From the NCBI GenBank assembly GCA_964520445.1, contig CAZFNU010000004.1, positions 1 through 22,748 on the forward strand: a DNA stretch of 22,748 nt, read 5' to 3'. Of this stretch, positions 1 to 10,580 are shown one piece after another. How positions within the stretch are numbered: position 1 is the stretch's first letter; the number at the start of each line of letters is the position of its first letter. The DNA comes from CAZFNU01 sp964520445. Lineage in GTDB: Bacteria > Patescibacteriota > Minisyncoccia > UBA6257 > JAKLIH01. The notes under the pieces were generated by a model. That model was given only the letters and a program-made list of their open reading frames with translations. It was not told where the DNA came from and made no database searches. The position numbers were made by a program, and so were the translations under genes.

Positions 1-692
1 TCTTGTAATTGAGTTATATCAACCTCATTTAAAAAATCCTGTAATTTTTCCTTTAATTCAGTCGGATTATCAATCTTTAATTTTTCTTTTAAATACTCAT
101 AATTAGGACTTACCTTAGACAATAAGAATATAATGTCATATATATCTCTACCCAAAACTCTACGTCTTCCAAACAATGCTCGTATTTTCTGGGATAAAAC
201 AATATCCAGCGGTGTAACATTAATCTTAGTTAATATATCAAAACGTCTCAACGTTTTTAATTCCGGCGTATAATTAAAATTATGAGGTGCGGTGTCTATC
301 TGAATTAATAACTTTTCCGTATCACAAATAGCTAATTTATATTGGCTTAACAAATTCACAAATCTGATATTCCCTCGAAATGCATTTTTATCAGTAATAT
401 CATATTCTACTGTATATCCATTCTTAACCAATTTATCAACCACTATTTTGATTAATTCTTCAAACTCCTTTATGGTCAAATTAAAGTTATCAAAATCCAA
501 ATCTTCAGAAAATCTTTGATTATCATATATAATTCTTAATGCCGTGCCACCTAAAAAAGACAATCTGTTATAAAAAGGCGAACTAAAAATAATACTTAAA
601 ATCTTACATTGAAGATATTCCCTCAAAATAGCCCTCGGCCTATTTACTAAAGATACGGGATACTCTTTCTTTAAATCATCAATATTAATCAT
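1..692 (-). CDS. abiEii: AbiEii-type nucleotidyltransferase toxin (3' end outside window)
   Basis: This reads in frame from an ATG at 692 to the window edge, giving about 230 residues without its C-terminus. A GGT motif at residues 48-50 followed by SEDLDF at 62-67 is the signature of AbiEii/MNT-like nucleotidyltransferases, the toxin half of type IV AbiE systems. Known family members modify tRNA acceptor ends and cause growth arrest or abort phage infection. Its start overlaps the stop of the upstream AbiEi gene by 8 nt, the usual coupled antitoxin-toxin arrangement. No in-frame TGA and no Trp occur in the visible part, so this gene does not inform on the code. The family call is firm; the target is not visible. 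Confidence 0.9.
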   Translation of the reverse strand, partial: MINIDDLKKEYPVSLVNRPRAILREYLQCKILSIIFSSPFYNRLSFLGGTALRIIYDNQRFSEDLDFDNFNLTIKEFEELIKIVVDKLVKNGYTVEYDITDKNAFRGNIRFVNLLSQYKLAICDTEKLLIQIDTAPHNFNYTPELKTLRRFDILTKINVTPLDIVLSQKIRALFGRRRVLGRDIYDIIFLLSKVSPNYEYLKEKLKIDNPTELKEKLQDFLNEVDITQLQ

Positions 693-1305
693 TAGAAATA
701 TATTTTAAAAATTTATTAATCGTTTTAACAAAGGTTTTATTAGTATATTTCAAAGCATAAGCCACCAATTTATCCCTGTCAACAATTTCCGACAATATTC
801 TTTCATTTAATCTTATCTCTTCAAAATCATATTGCGTTTTTAAATAAGGACGATAATATAAATAATCCAAAAGAGCTTTCTCCGGAGAAGCCATTTTAAT
901 AACATTATTCTTATAGTTAATTAAATCGTAACCAAAAAAAAGTTCTGGCTTTATATTCCTATAGCTAAACACCCCTACCTTAGTTTTGAATGTTTTTGTT
1001 TTATTCGTTGATATAGATGTTGTTGTCGCTACTTGCTCAGGTATCAGATTATAATGTCTCAAAGCAGATTCTAATGATATATATGATGGATCATATATTT
1101 TATTTGCTATAATACATAAAATATTCTCATCTATTTTCAAATCCGAAAATATATAAAAACCGCGAATAATCTTTACGATGTATCCTTGTTTATTCCATTC
1201 GGTCAATCTTTGTGGATAGAATTTCGGAAATTCTTTTAAAATATCCTTAATAGATATAACGATACTGTCCTTAAATCGTGTAGTAAAATCAATAGCTAAG
1301 CTCAT
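685..1305 (-). CDS. abiEi: AbiEi-type antitoxin / transcriptional regulator
   Basis: This 206-residue protein matches the AbiEi family. The N-terminal part (about residues 1-60) looks like the winged-helix DNA-binding domain. The middle carries the family phrase around SLESALRHYNLIPE followed by Thr/Ser-rich sequence, and ASPEKALLDYLYYRP lies further on. AbiEi proteins neutralise AbiEii and repress their own promoter. The gene sits directly before AbiEii with an 8-nt overlap and behind a clear promoter at 1347-1375, consistent with an autoregulated two-gene unit. I see no obvious inverted-repeat operator. Its only Trp is encoded by TGG. Confidence 0.88.
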   Translation of the reverse strand: MSLAIDFTTRFKDSIVISIKDILKEFPKFYPQRLTEWNKQGYIVKIIRGFYIFSDLKIDENILCIIANKIYDPSYISLESALRHYNLIPEQVATTTSISTNKTKTFKTKVGVFSYRNIKPELFFGYDLINYKNNVIKMASPEKALLDYLYYRPYLKTQYDFEEIRLNERILSEIVDRDKLVAYALKYTNKTFVKTINKFLKYISND

Positions 1306-1346
1306 TTTATTTCTTTTATTTATGCTTTTTAGTAATTATTGGAAAT

Positions 1347-1375
1347 ATACTAGCAAATAAAAATTAGTTTGTCAA
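1347..1375 (-). promoter_or_regulatory. Sigma70-like promoter for the abiEi-abiEii unit
   Basis: On the minus strand, a perfect TTGACA (1370-1375) is followed by a 17-nt spacer and TAGTAT (1347-1352). The -10 box lies 41 nt before the abiEi start. It is the best -35 match in the window. Confidence 0.75.
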
Positions 1376-1404
1376 CACTTTTCTTTAAAAGTTTTCCACA
1401 GGGG

Positions 1405-1938
1405 CTATTTAATTAAATTAATAATTAAATTAACCATTACATCCTTTTCGTCAGAATCGCTAACTGCCACTAACAAAATTAATGTAACTAGTGTATTCTC
1501 AGATATCTTACTTTCATTGTTTTTATCAAATAGAAAATGATTCTTGTCTAAAAAATAAACAAATAAAATAGCAGCTATCTTTTTATTCCCATCAATGAAA
1601 GGGTGATCTTTAACAGTTAAATATAGCAAATTCGCCGCTTTCTCCTCAACGGTTTTGTATAATTCTTGCCCATCAAAAGTTTGGTTTATCGCTCCTATAA
1701 TACTCCTTAATTTTTCATCTCTATTCTGGATACCAAACATATCCGCATATTCTCCTTGTTTTTCCAGTTCTGTCTTTATACCGTCCACGACATCTAAACA
1801 TTCCTCGTAACTTATCGAGGTTATACTTTTATTACTAGCTGTATTTTTTAACGCTCTAAAATCATATTGAGCCAAAAGCGATAAAGACTTAGCGTATCTC
1901 TCGATAATACTAGCTATTTCTTCTCTTTGATTTTCCAT
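1405..1938 (-). CDS. Stand-alone Fic/Doc-family protein
   Basis: The core motif HPFIDGNKK at residues 112-120 corresponds to the Fic/Doc HPFx(D/E)GN(K/G)R signature, with the final Arg replaced by Lys. The C-terminal half (LFVYFLDKN, then a hydrophobic helix around VAVSDSDEKD) resembles the Fic domain found at the C-terminus of RhuM-like proteins. Here it stands alone at 177 residues, near Fic-domain length, without the RhuM DNA-binding part. Fic/Doc enzymes transfer AMP or phosphate to target proteins; whether this one is active with Lys in place of Arg is unknown. It follows the nuclease gene by 9 nt, so the two are probably co-transcribed. I see no separate antitoxin gene. It contains no Trp at all. 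Confidence 0.85.
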   Translation of the reverse strand: MENQREEIASIIERYAKSLSLLAQYDFRALKNTASNKSITSISYEECLDVVDGIKTELEKQGEYADMFGIQNRDEKLRSIIGAINQTFDGQELYKTVEEKAANLLYLTVKDHPFIDGNKKIAAILFVYFLDKNHFLFDKNNESKISENTLVTLILLVAVSDSDEKDVMVNLIINLIK

Positions 1939-1947
1939 AATAAGTAT

Positions 1948-2760
1948 TTATTCTTTTTTAATTACAATCTTTTTCTTGGAACACAAACCTGTATCTTTTT
2001 TAATCGATTCAATATAATTACAATGATCACAATCTTTACTAGCTTCCGGAATTTTGTTACTATTTAAACAGTTATAAATATCATAAATTGTCTTTTCTAT
2101 CCACGAATCATTTCCTGCATAAGGAATTAATTTAATATCAAATTCTAATTTACCATCAAAAGCTTTCTTATCCGTATTCCCATTACAATAAACAAAATAA
2201 CCTGTTTTAGAAACATTAAATCCATTTTGTTTAAACAATCATTGATATATTTCCATCTGCCTTTTATATCCTATTTGTCAATCAGCGTCGATATTAATCT
2301 CACTATCCTTAGCTGTTGCTTTGTAATCCACAATAATTAACTCTCCTTGAGGATTAACCCAAATGTCATCAACCCCTCCTGATATTAATAAATTAGTGGG
2401 TTTATGCAAATAAGTAATTCCTCTTCTTAAAGAATCTCTTCACGCATCCATATCTTTGTGATTAAAAGGAATTGCGTCTACCCCATATGATTCTGCCAAT
2501 GGATGTTTTGTCCCATTAGCTCTATGTATATCAAATTCTTTCTTTAACAATTTGTCTACCGCTGAATTTAAATTAAAAGGAAAACTAGGAGGTCTAGCTA
2601 TTCCCAATCTTCTATCAAAATAAAAACAACGGGGGCAATTTAAAAATAAATCAATTTTACTCCTACTTAATTTATATGGTTGTCTAGATTCCACTCTCAT
2701 GCTATGTATACTTGGATCATAAATTCCCCATGTTTTTTTTGAGTTATAATATTCACTCAT
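1948..2760 (-). CDS. PD-(D/E)XK superfamily nuclease-like protein
   Basis: This is a 270-residue protein read through three in-frame TGA codons. The N-terminal segment contains SRSKIDLFLNCPRCFYFDRR, typical of Cas4/RecB-like PD-(D/E)XK proteins. Further on come GGVDDIW (metal-binding Asp), IIVDYKAT (the D-x-K catalytic motif) and QMEIYQWLF (the Q-containing helix). The C-terminal region carries several Cys residues (CDHC, LCSKK), but I do not see a convincing four-Cys Fe-S cluster. The TGA in the Q-motif helix falls where Trp fits the amphipathic helix. The start is an ATG 23 nt after the stop of the secreted protein at 2784-5267. The substrate is unknown; no Cas1 or Cas2 is nearby, so a CRISPR role is not supported. 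Confidence 0.82.
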
Positions 2761-2783
2761 GTCTTACAAATTTAATTTATTAA

Positions 2784-5267
2784 TTATTCAATCACTGCAT
2801 CAGCACTTACGCACATTAAATACATCTGTTCATTACATGTTGGCTTACCAGTAGAAAACAATGCAGACCCTGTATCATTTTTACTACTGCTAGTCCAAAG
2901 ATTACAATCTCCTGTAGATTTAGAACTAAAAGGTTGAATTACCGAAGCTCAAGTATAATTATACCCACTAGGAGAAAACCATTTAAAACCATCTCTAAAA
3001 TTACATGGCCATGGCGTAGTACCCCCAGACCCTCCTGTACCATCACTATAAGAAAAATAGGAATATAAAGGAAACCATTCACTATAATAATCGCATACAA
3101 ATCCTTTATCAACAAAGGTATTGCTAGATGTATTAGGTATTAACCTATAAGTACCATTTTTAATTGTTCGAGGCGCCAATAAGGCTTTAAATTGACCTTG
3201 TACAGTATATTTATTAATACTCTTGATCGTATCATTACAAATTTTATCAGCTCTAATAAGCCCCTCAACAGCGCCCGTGTATGTTTTATTTGTCATAAAT
3301 ACCGTATAATAATCTGGCTTATCTTTAATGTTAAATGTGCAAATAGCTTCCCCGGAAAAATTCTTTAATAAATTATTTTTATCATCCATATCAATACCTG
3401 CTCATTGTTTTGTAATTTTTAATTTATATTCTCCAGGTGCCTTAAATACAAAAGAACCATGGGGTTGCATTTGTAAATAAGTATTAGCAGATACTGGCGA
3501 TATCTTAGACGTTACATCAAAAACATCTACTCATTCTTGATTAGTCGCCCTATAACAAGGGTTACAATTAATCGACTGTTTACCAGGTATAATATCGTCT
3601 GTTAAATACCCTACTGGTTCTCCTGTATATGCTTGTCTTGGGGCAGTCAAACATTTAAAATCTCACTTTACAGGTGTCTTTATTTTCTCAAGCTCTGTTT
3701 GACACTCATTTAAAGTTGTATAACTACCTATCATATTATTGGACCTTATACTACAAGCTGATTGCTCTACACATTTTAACAAAGACATATCTATTGTGTA
3801 ATCTATTCTACATTTCGATTTAGTAGTACTAGTAGTAGATGAGGTGCTAGACTTAGAAACTCATTGACATTTAGAAGACATGCAACTACATTCCATGGCA
3901 TATTTTAACGCATCGTAACATTCTCTATACTCACAAGTAGAGATTTCTTCTTTATCAAAACGAGATTGGCAAATTTGTGAAGAACATCCGCTAACAATAC
4001 AATCAGATTTTTGAGAACAATAAGATCCTGTTTTTGAACTTCCACAAAAACTTTCTTGTTTTGTAGTACTAGTTGCAGTAGTACTAGGACTAGTACTACC
4101 AACCATCCCTCCCCCCACCATAATAGTAAGATAATCAAAGGTAGAGGAATCATCTTTAGTACACATGATAGAGAATAAGGTAGTTTGTTGAATATTAGAA
4201 ATAGTTTTAGATCCAGAGATAGATATACTCCCGGTAAAACCAGAAATACCAGGAGAAGAAAGAACAAAGCAATTAGAAACATTTTTAGATGATCAGGTTA
4301 AATTAATACTATCTCCTTGGTTAATGGTATAGACATTGGAAGTTAACTTAACAGAGGGGTTAGTATCCCGAAAAAGAAATGAAGGTAAAATAGCTGATAT
4401 ACCTGTTTTAGCTGGTTCATATACTGATACCGAACATTTAGCAGTTTTCACTTGTTTCAAAGAATCGGTAATTCTTAAATTAATATCATAATTACCGGCA
4501 CTAGTAAAAGAGCGATTAAATGATTTCTTGTCCCCTGATCCTGATCCATATCATTCATAAGTATATACTCCTGTTCCTCCTGATACAGAAGCATAGAAAG
4601 TAACATTCTGGTTAATCTTCACTGGATTAGGTGAAGCATAACAAGATACTTTTAAAGTATTAGTACTTTTAGTAGTACTGGGAGTAGTTAGTTTTGGTTT
4701 AACTGTATTTAAGATAGAAAAAGAATCGCATAATTGAGTTTGGGTATCATAATCTACAAGTCCTGTAGGATAAAGGTCTTTAGCTTTCTGATACTTAATT
4801 AATCCAGCTTCAGTTTTAGGTCCAAAGGTTCCAGTCACACCTGAAGAATAATATCCTAAAAAAGTAAGAATACTTTGTAAGGCTTTAATTTCATAAGTTT
4901 CCTCAGAATCTTTACTTAATAATAGAGTCTGTCATGGACAGGTATTGTAATAATCACAAACAGTATCAATAGTATCTTGGTCTAATATACCAGTAAGATT
5001 TAATCCATTATCAGATTGAATCTTCTTAACAGCTTTTTCTGTAGCATTACCAAAGGTTCCTGACATAATACCTTCTGGATAAATATCAGGGTTAACTGCT
5101 AACATCATCTGTAAAGCTAATACTTCTCCTTGTTTACCTGAGTAATTAGACTTAGATAACCCTACTGTATTAATAGGACAGGTTTGGGCTCAAGATAAAG
5201 AAATACAAAAACAAAAGAAGAGAAAGAAACTAAGAATTGATATTTTTGATCATGTGTGTTTTGTCAT
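2784..5267 (-). CDS. Secreted multidomain surface protein A (PG-binding, PKD/Ig-like, eight-cysteine cluster)
   Basis: This 827-residue protein is read through ten in-frame TGA codons. Order of parts: a signal peptide (about residues 1-27, hydrophobic core then SWAQ); two peptidoglycan-binding-1-like repeats (about 45-108 and 125-185, each with GTFG and a conserved ALQ helix); a PKD/Ig-like domain (about 195-285); a second Ig-like domain (about 300-385) with LTWSS; a Ser/Thr-rich linker; an eight-cysteine-cluster-like segment (SGCSSQIC ... CSCMSSKCQWV); and a Cys-containing C-terminal region I do not recognise. Residues 1-386 are identical, at DNA level too, to the upstream gene's product; the rest is unrelated to it. 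Peptidoglycan binding and export suggest a cell-surface role, perhaps adhesion. The gap to the upstream gene is 36 nt, so co-transcription is likely. Confidence 0.88.
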
Positions 5268-5268
5268 A
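4108..5268 (-). repeat. 1161-bp direct repeat, copy 1 (5' part of surface gene A)
   Basis: By eye this is base-for-base identical to 6853-8013 at a constant offset of 2745, with no indels. It runs from one base upstream of the start codon to the Gly-rich linker after the second Ig-like domain. Sequence on both sides differs between the copies. Confidence 0.93.
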
Positions 5269-5303
5269 TCTAAAGATAATTTTTATTGAAAATAAATCAC
5301 TCT

Positions 5304-8012
5304 CTAGGGTTGAATTGTTTTTTGGAAACAATAAACTCTCATCTTACTAGATACATTTGGAGGATAAGCCATCACATTAATATCCCCTACACAACCCAGA
5401 TATTGGTCAACACAGCCTTGGTTACACGTTAATATATTACCTGCATTGTGTTGGTCTAAGCAAGTACCTACCTTACATTCTGTTCCTCGGTTAGAACTTA
5501 CTGTACCATTTCATACATTAAATCAAACTCTCTTAAACGGATCTTCCGGGCAAAAAGTATCTTTTATCTGGTTATTATAACAACTCACCGTACACCTCCC
5601 GCCTTGAAAAGCTCAATAATATTTTTGTTGTTCATCTATTTGGGCTTCTTTCTTTTTTACAAACGATTGCAGATTTGATAAAGAGCCAATTTCTTTACTT
5701 CATTGATCTCGTGGATCTCATTGACTAAAACTTCCTGGGTATTCCAAATTCTCAAAACAATCCACTTGTTGCGCTCAAGTATACAGCAACTCAACATCGG
5801 GTTTATACAAACCTTCTTTTTGCTTAATACTTTCAGTAATCTGTATGGGATATCAAATCCCTCCCCCGTCTTTAGATTCTTTTTTAACTAAATAATCGTA
5901 GTTATAAGCAATTAATCTTCCTGCCAAATCTCTGTATGGTAAATTTTCAGCAGATAAACCTCCGGGAGTTGTTTTTGACGGAACTAGTTTTCCCCTTACA
6001 TCATTTGTATATGCTTTCCATACCCCCTTAAATGTAGCTTTACTTGCTAAATTAGAACAATTATTATCAGCCGAGCTAAAATTAGTACCAGAATATGCTT
6101 CAGAGGAAACAAAAACTTCTAAATAATTATTTACTGTTGGTTTATTTAAAACTGTTATAGAACAATTAGCTCTAGCAATAATCGACTTATCAAATTGTGC
6201 TTGATACGATATGTTATAACTCCCTGCAGTATTAAATACTCAGAATAATCTATCATAATCAGCCATTGGAGCTTTTTGAGCTATCGATACTTCAGATCTT
6301 GTCATTTGAGGCTCAATTGCTGATGATAATTTATTAACTCAATTAGGCCTTAATAACTGGTTTCATTGTATCATACCAAGACTACTTCTTGATATAGATT
6401 GGCTACCAGCAGATTTAATTAATGATTCTCTTAATTGATTACATGTACTATCTCCTGCACATGCATGATTCTTCAAAGAATTCAAATATGCTACAACCGA
6501 ACTAATTAAATCTCCCGTTCAGAATATGTCAAAACGACTATCTCCACCCTTGGTTAGGTAATTATAAAACTTATCTACTAATACTTGATCTGAATTATTT
6601 TCATTATACACATATTCTTTTCTTGTATAACCAAAATCTGCAGGAAACCCAGAAATCTCAAATTTAACTGGATCCCCTATTACAATTTCTTTTGGCCAAG
6701 TATTGCAAGATAAATTAACTGGATTTTTTACATACTTTTCAAAATTTTTCTTCATGGTATCTTCTCTTGTTGTTGTAGTGGTTGTACTTGAACTACTAGT
6801 CGTCGGGCTACTATCTATTGGGCCAATATTTATGGGACTACTAGAAGGTACTCCTCCCCCCACCATAATAGTAAGATAATCAAAGGTAGAGGAATCATCT
6901 TTAGTACACATGATAGAGAATAAGGTAGTTTGTTGAATATTAGAAATAGTTTTAGATCCAGAGATAGATATACTCCCGGTAAAACCAGAAATACCAGGAG
7001 AAGAAAGAACAAAGCAATTAGAAACATTTTTAGATGATCAGGTTAAATTAATACTATCTCCTTGGTTAATGGTATAGACATTGGAAGTTAACTTAACAGA
7101 GGGGTTAGTATCCCGAAAAAGAAATGAAGGTAAAATAGCTGATATACCTGTTTTAGCTGGTTCATATACTGATACCGAACATTTAGCAGTTTTCACTTGT
7201 TTCAAAGAATCGGTAATTCTTAAATTAATATCATAATTACCGGCACTAGTAAAAGAGCGATTAAATGATTTCTTGTCCCCTGATCCTGATCCATATCATT
7301 CATAAGTATATACTCCTGTTCCTCCTGATACAGAAGCATAGAAAGTAACATTCTGGTTAATCTTCACTGGATTAGGTGAAGCATAACAAGATACTTTTAA
7401 AGTATTAGTACTTTTAGTAGTACTGGGAGTAGTTAGTTTTGGTTTAACTGTATTTAAGATAGAAAAAGAATCGCATAATTGAGTTTGGGTATCATAATCT
7501 ACAAGTCCTGTAGGATAAAGGTCTTTAGCTTTCTGATACTTAATTAATCCAGCTTCAGTTTTAGGTCCAAAGGTTCCAGTCACACCTGAAGAATAATATC
7601 CTAAAAAAGTAAGAATACTTTGTAAGGCTTTAATTTCATAAGTTTCCTCAGAATCTTTACTTAATAATAGAGTCTGTCATGGACAGGTATTGTAATAATC
7701 ACAAACAGTATCAATAGTATCTTGGTCTAATATACCAGTAAGATTTAATCCATTATCAGATTGAATCTTCTTAACAGCTTTTTCTGTAGCATTACCAAAG
7801 GTTCCTGACATAATACCTTCTGGATAAATATCAGGGTTAACTGCTAACATCATCTGTAAAGCTAATACTTCTCCTTGTTTACCTGAGTAATTAGACTTAG
7901 ATAACCCTACTGTATTAATAGGACAGGTTTGGGCTCAAGATAAAGAAATACAAAAACAAAAGAAGAGAAAGAAACTAAGAATTGATATTTTTGATCATGT
8001 GTGTTTTGTCAT
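5304..8012 (-). CDS. Secreted multidomain surface protein B (same N-terminus as A, different C-terminus)
   Basis: This 902-residue protein is read through about sixteen in-frame TGA codons. Residues 1-386 are identical to protein A: signal peptide, two peptidoglycan-binding-like repeats, a PKD/Ig-like and an Ig-like domain. A Ser/Thr-rich linker then leads into a different, roughly 500-residue region. Within it, a stretch around SYNISYQAQF ... NCSITV looks like another PKD/Ig-like fold. A Cys-rich end (GGRCTVSC, TECKVGTC, CNQGCVDQYLGC) probably forms disulfides. I do not recognise a catalytic family in the C-terminal region. The gene has its own promoter at 8050-8078, and gene A follows its stop by 36 nt. 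Without TGA as Trp it would appear as a string of fragments. Confidence 0.87.
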
Positions 8013-8013
8013 A
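6853..8013 (-). repeat. 1161-bp direct repeat, copy 2 (5' part of surface gene B)
   Basis: Partner of 4108-5268, identical by eye throughout. Identity ends one base before the start codon on one side. On the other it ends at a run of six C on the plus strand (six G in the coding strand) within codons for GGG. Confidence 0.93.
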
Positions 8014-8049
8014 AACATCTTAATTTTTAATTTTAAGTTAGTTACTTTA

Positions 8050-8078
8050 AGTGTAGCATATTTATAAACCTTTTTCAA
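8050..8078 (-). promoter_or_regulatory. Sigma70-like promoter for the surface-protein operon
   Basis: TTGAAA (8073-8078), a 17-nt spacer, then TACACT (8050-8055), with TG one base upstream of the -10 (extended -10 form). The -35 lies inside the last codons of the Clp-like gene and the -10 is 37 nt before the start of surface gene B. It could give these two genes transcription independent of the ATPase operon. Confidence 0.6.
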
Positions 8079-10575
8079 TATTAAACAAAAAAGCATTGTT
8101 TTGAAAATCTACTACTAGTTTACTCCCAGCGATTAATTCTCCTTTTAAAATTCTATTAGCTATTTCTGATTTAATTTTTTCTCTAATAACCCCTTGTAAA
8201 GGACGGGCTCCAAAAACTGGATCAAAACCTAACTGAGCTAATTCTAATAAGGCCTGTTCTGTCAAAACCAAAGTCATTTCTTTACCAGTAAACATTTGGT
8301 CAGCTAAACTTTTAATTTGTAGTTTACAGATAGCTAAAATATCTTCTTGTAGCAATGGTTTAAAAACCAAAATCTTACTAAAACGATTTAACATTTCTGG
8401 TGTATAAACAGAAGTTAATTTTAATTTAATTTGTTCTGATAATGTCTTATAATCCGTCCCCTTGTCTAATTCTTCTTTAATAAAAGAAGACAGGGCATTA
8501 GAAGTAGCTACAATAATAGTATTAGTAAAATCAATGACTTTATTAGTGCTATCAGTCAATCTTCCATCATCAAAAACTTGTAAAAACAAATTCAAAACAT
8601 TAATTGATGCTTTTTCAAATTCATCTAATAATATAATAGAAAAAGGATTAACTCTCACTGCTTCTGTCAAAGCTCCTAGTCTTGACCCATCATTAGACCC
8701 AATAAATCTTTGAATGCTATCTTTGTCTTGATATTCTGTCATGTCAAAACGAATCATCTTAGATTCACTACCAAAATATATTGCTGCCAAACTTTTTGCT
8801 AATTCTGTTTTACCAACTCCAGTTGGTCCAACAAATAGAAAACTAGCAATTGGTCCTGTTTTCTTTGCCAATCCCGCCCTATACTCGCGTAAGGCTTCCG
8901 CCACTGATTTAATAGCTTCTACTTGATCAATCATCCGTTCATGTATTTTTTCTTCTAAATTCAACAATCCTTCTGCTTCTTTCTTAGTTACATTAGACAT
9001 GGGAATTCTTGTCTTTGATTCTACCATGTCTATCACATCATCCTCCTGTACTATTTTCTTCCCACTAGATCTTACATATACAGTTACCTCACCTAACAAA
9101 TCACTAGCTGATGCTGGTAATAATTTATCTCTTAAATATCTTTTTGCTAAAAACACGGCTCTTTTAATCGCTTTATAGCTGATAACTACTCTGAATTGTT
9201 TTTCTAAACTTAATGCTTCATAACTTAAAATACGTACTGCATCATCTTCAGAAATTTCTTGTAATCTTAATATCTCAAACATGCCAGCAAATTCTGAATC
9301 TGTATCCATCATTCTTCGATACTCTTGTTCTGTAGCTGTCCCTATAACAGGAATTAACCCTGATTGAAAAACAGGTTTTAATAAATCAGCAGCATTAATC
9401 CCCGCTCCCTCTACATTCGTTTGTTTTAGATTATAAATATTGGGAATATATAAAACAATGTTCCCTGCTTCTAAAATTTCTTTAGCTAACCTATTGAATC
9501 TATTCTGTAATTCTCCTACATTGCTTGCTCCAGAAGTTACATTCCCAATATTCAAATTAACTAATCTTTTATCAAATAAAGTTCCCGGCACTTCATCCTT
9601 AATAATTTTAACTGCTAAATTAGCCACCATAGTTTCTTTCCCAGTACCAGGTTCCCCAATTATTAAAACGTTATTTCTCCCTGGCCTTGAAAGTGAATTC
9701 ATCATTGAATCAAACTCTTGTTCATGTCCTACTAAAAACCCAATCTTCATCTTAGAAGCTAAGTCAGTTAAATCAATTCCTACATCATCTAAATAATCAG
9801 TCGGTCTTGCAGTCCAAGATCTGTTAATTTTAAATCTATACCCATATTTCATTCTTAAACGAACAAAGTCTCCTACTCCAGATGTTAACTCATCTGGATG
9901 AGGTATAGGTACACTAGCTAAAATTAGTGCATTATATAGGTCTTTTTTATCAATATTAAATTGGCATTTTAATTTAAAAATATTTGTATAATTATCATTA
10001 AATAAAGCTAAAAATAAGGCATGTTTAGAAATAAAATTCTCTCTTAAATTAATTGCTTCTATAAAAGACATCATCACGTATCTCCTAATCTCTTCTGGGC
10101 TAATCACAACACCAATATTTTCTTTTAATTTAATATCTAAGCATTTACGTAATTCTATTATATCTACTCCTATTTTCTGTAAGCTCTTTATAATATTAGG
10201 ATTTAATAATAGCTGTGAAAACATTTCTAAATAAAAATCACTTTTATTCTTCTGGCAGGATAGATATGCTCCCAAGATCATATCTTTGTTCTTCTCACTA
10301 ATGTAATTATCAATAATTATGGTATTTTTTTTAAAATCATCTAAAGTAATCGTTTCTTCTGAACGAGACCTAGTAATAATATAGTTAAAAATTATAATCA
10401 AAATCACAATTCCTATACTTTTTAAAGGAGAATTTAATAAAACTAATCCTATCAAACAAAATACCACCATTAACACAAAAGAAATAATACGTATTATCAT
10501 ATTCTGTCATAGAGGAAAACCTAATCTCTCATCTTTATATAATATTTTTTTATTTGCTGTATTAGTTAAAGACAT
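8062..10575 (-). CDS. Membrane-anchored Clp-like double AAA+ ATPase
   Basis: This 837-residue protein starts at ATG 10575; an in-frame TGA (residue 23, in GFPLWQN) lies between that start and the next ATG. Two hydrophobic segments (about 26-48 and 53-69) should anchor it in the membrane. The first AAA+ module has Walker A GEPGTGKE (307-314), but the position expected for Walker B reads NIVLYIPN (372-379) without Asp-Glu. The second module is intact: GPTGVGKT (583-590), ILLDEFEKA (DE at 651-652), NRF as candidate arginine finger and a ClpB/ClpC-type C-terminal domain with GARPL. Clp ATPases unfold proteins for refolding or for a peptidase. No ClpP is in the window. It follows the small membrane protein by 5 nt. 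Confidence 0.88.
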
Positions 10576-10580
10576 ATTAA

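Noticed and set aside
1380..1404. Possible terminator after the Fic gene (ACTTTT/AAAAGT inverted repeat)
   Set aside because: The stem is only 6 A/T-rich pairs and no T-run follows, so support is too weak.
1948..2760. Cas4 as part of a CRISPR system
   Set aside because: There are PD-(D/E)XK motifs but no clear Fe-S cysteine set, and no cas1, cas2 or repeat array nearby.
3820..4100. Short agtacta-like repeats and palindromes near 3825, 4066-4100 and 4670
   Set aside because: They encode Ser/Thr-rich linkers between domains. Codon repetition explains them, and no regular unit length or spacer pattern suggests CRISPR or a binding-site array.
3905..4282. Leu/Val-rich open frame overlapping surface gene A, repeated at 6830-7027
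   Set aside because: It is an alternative frame of the Ig-like domain of the surface genes. The second copy exists only because the underlying DNA is duplicated.
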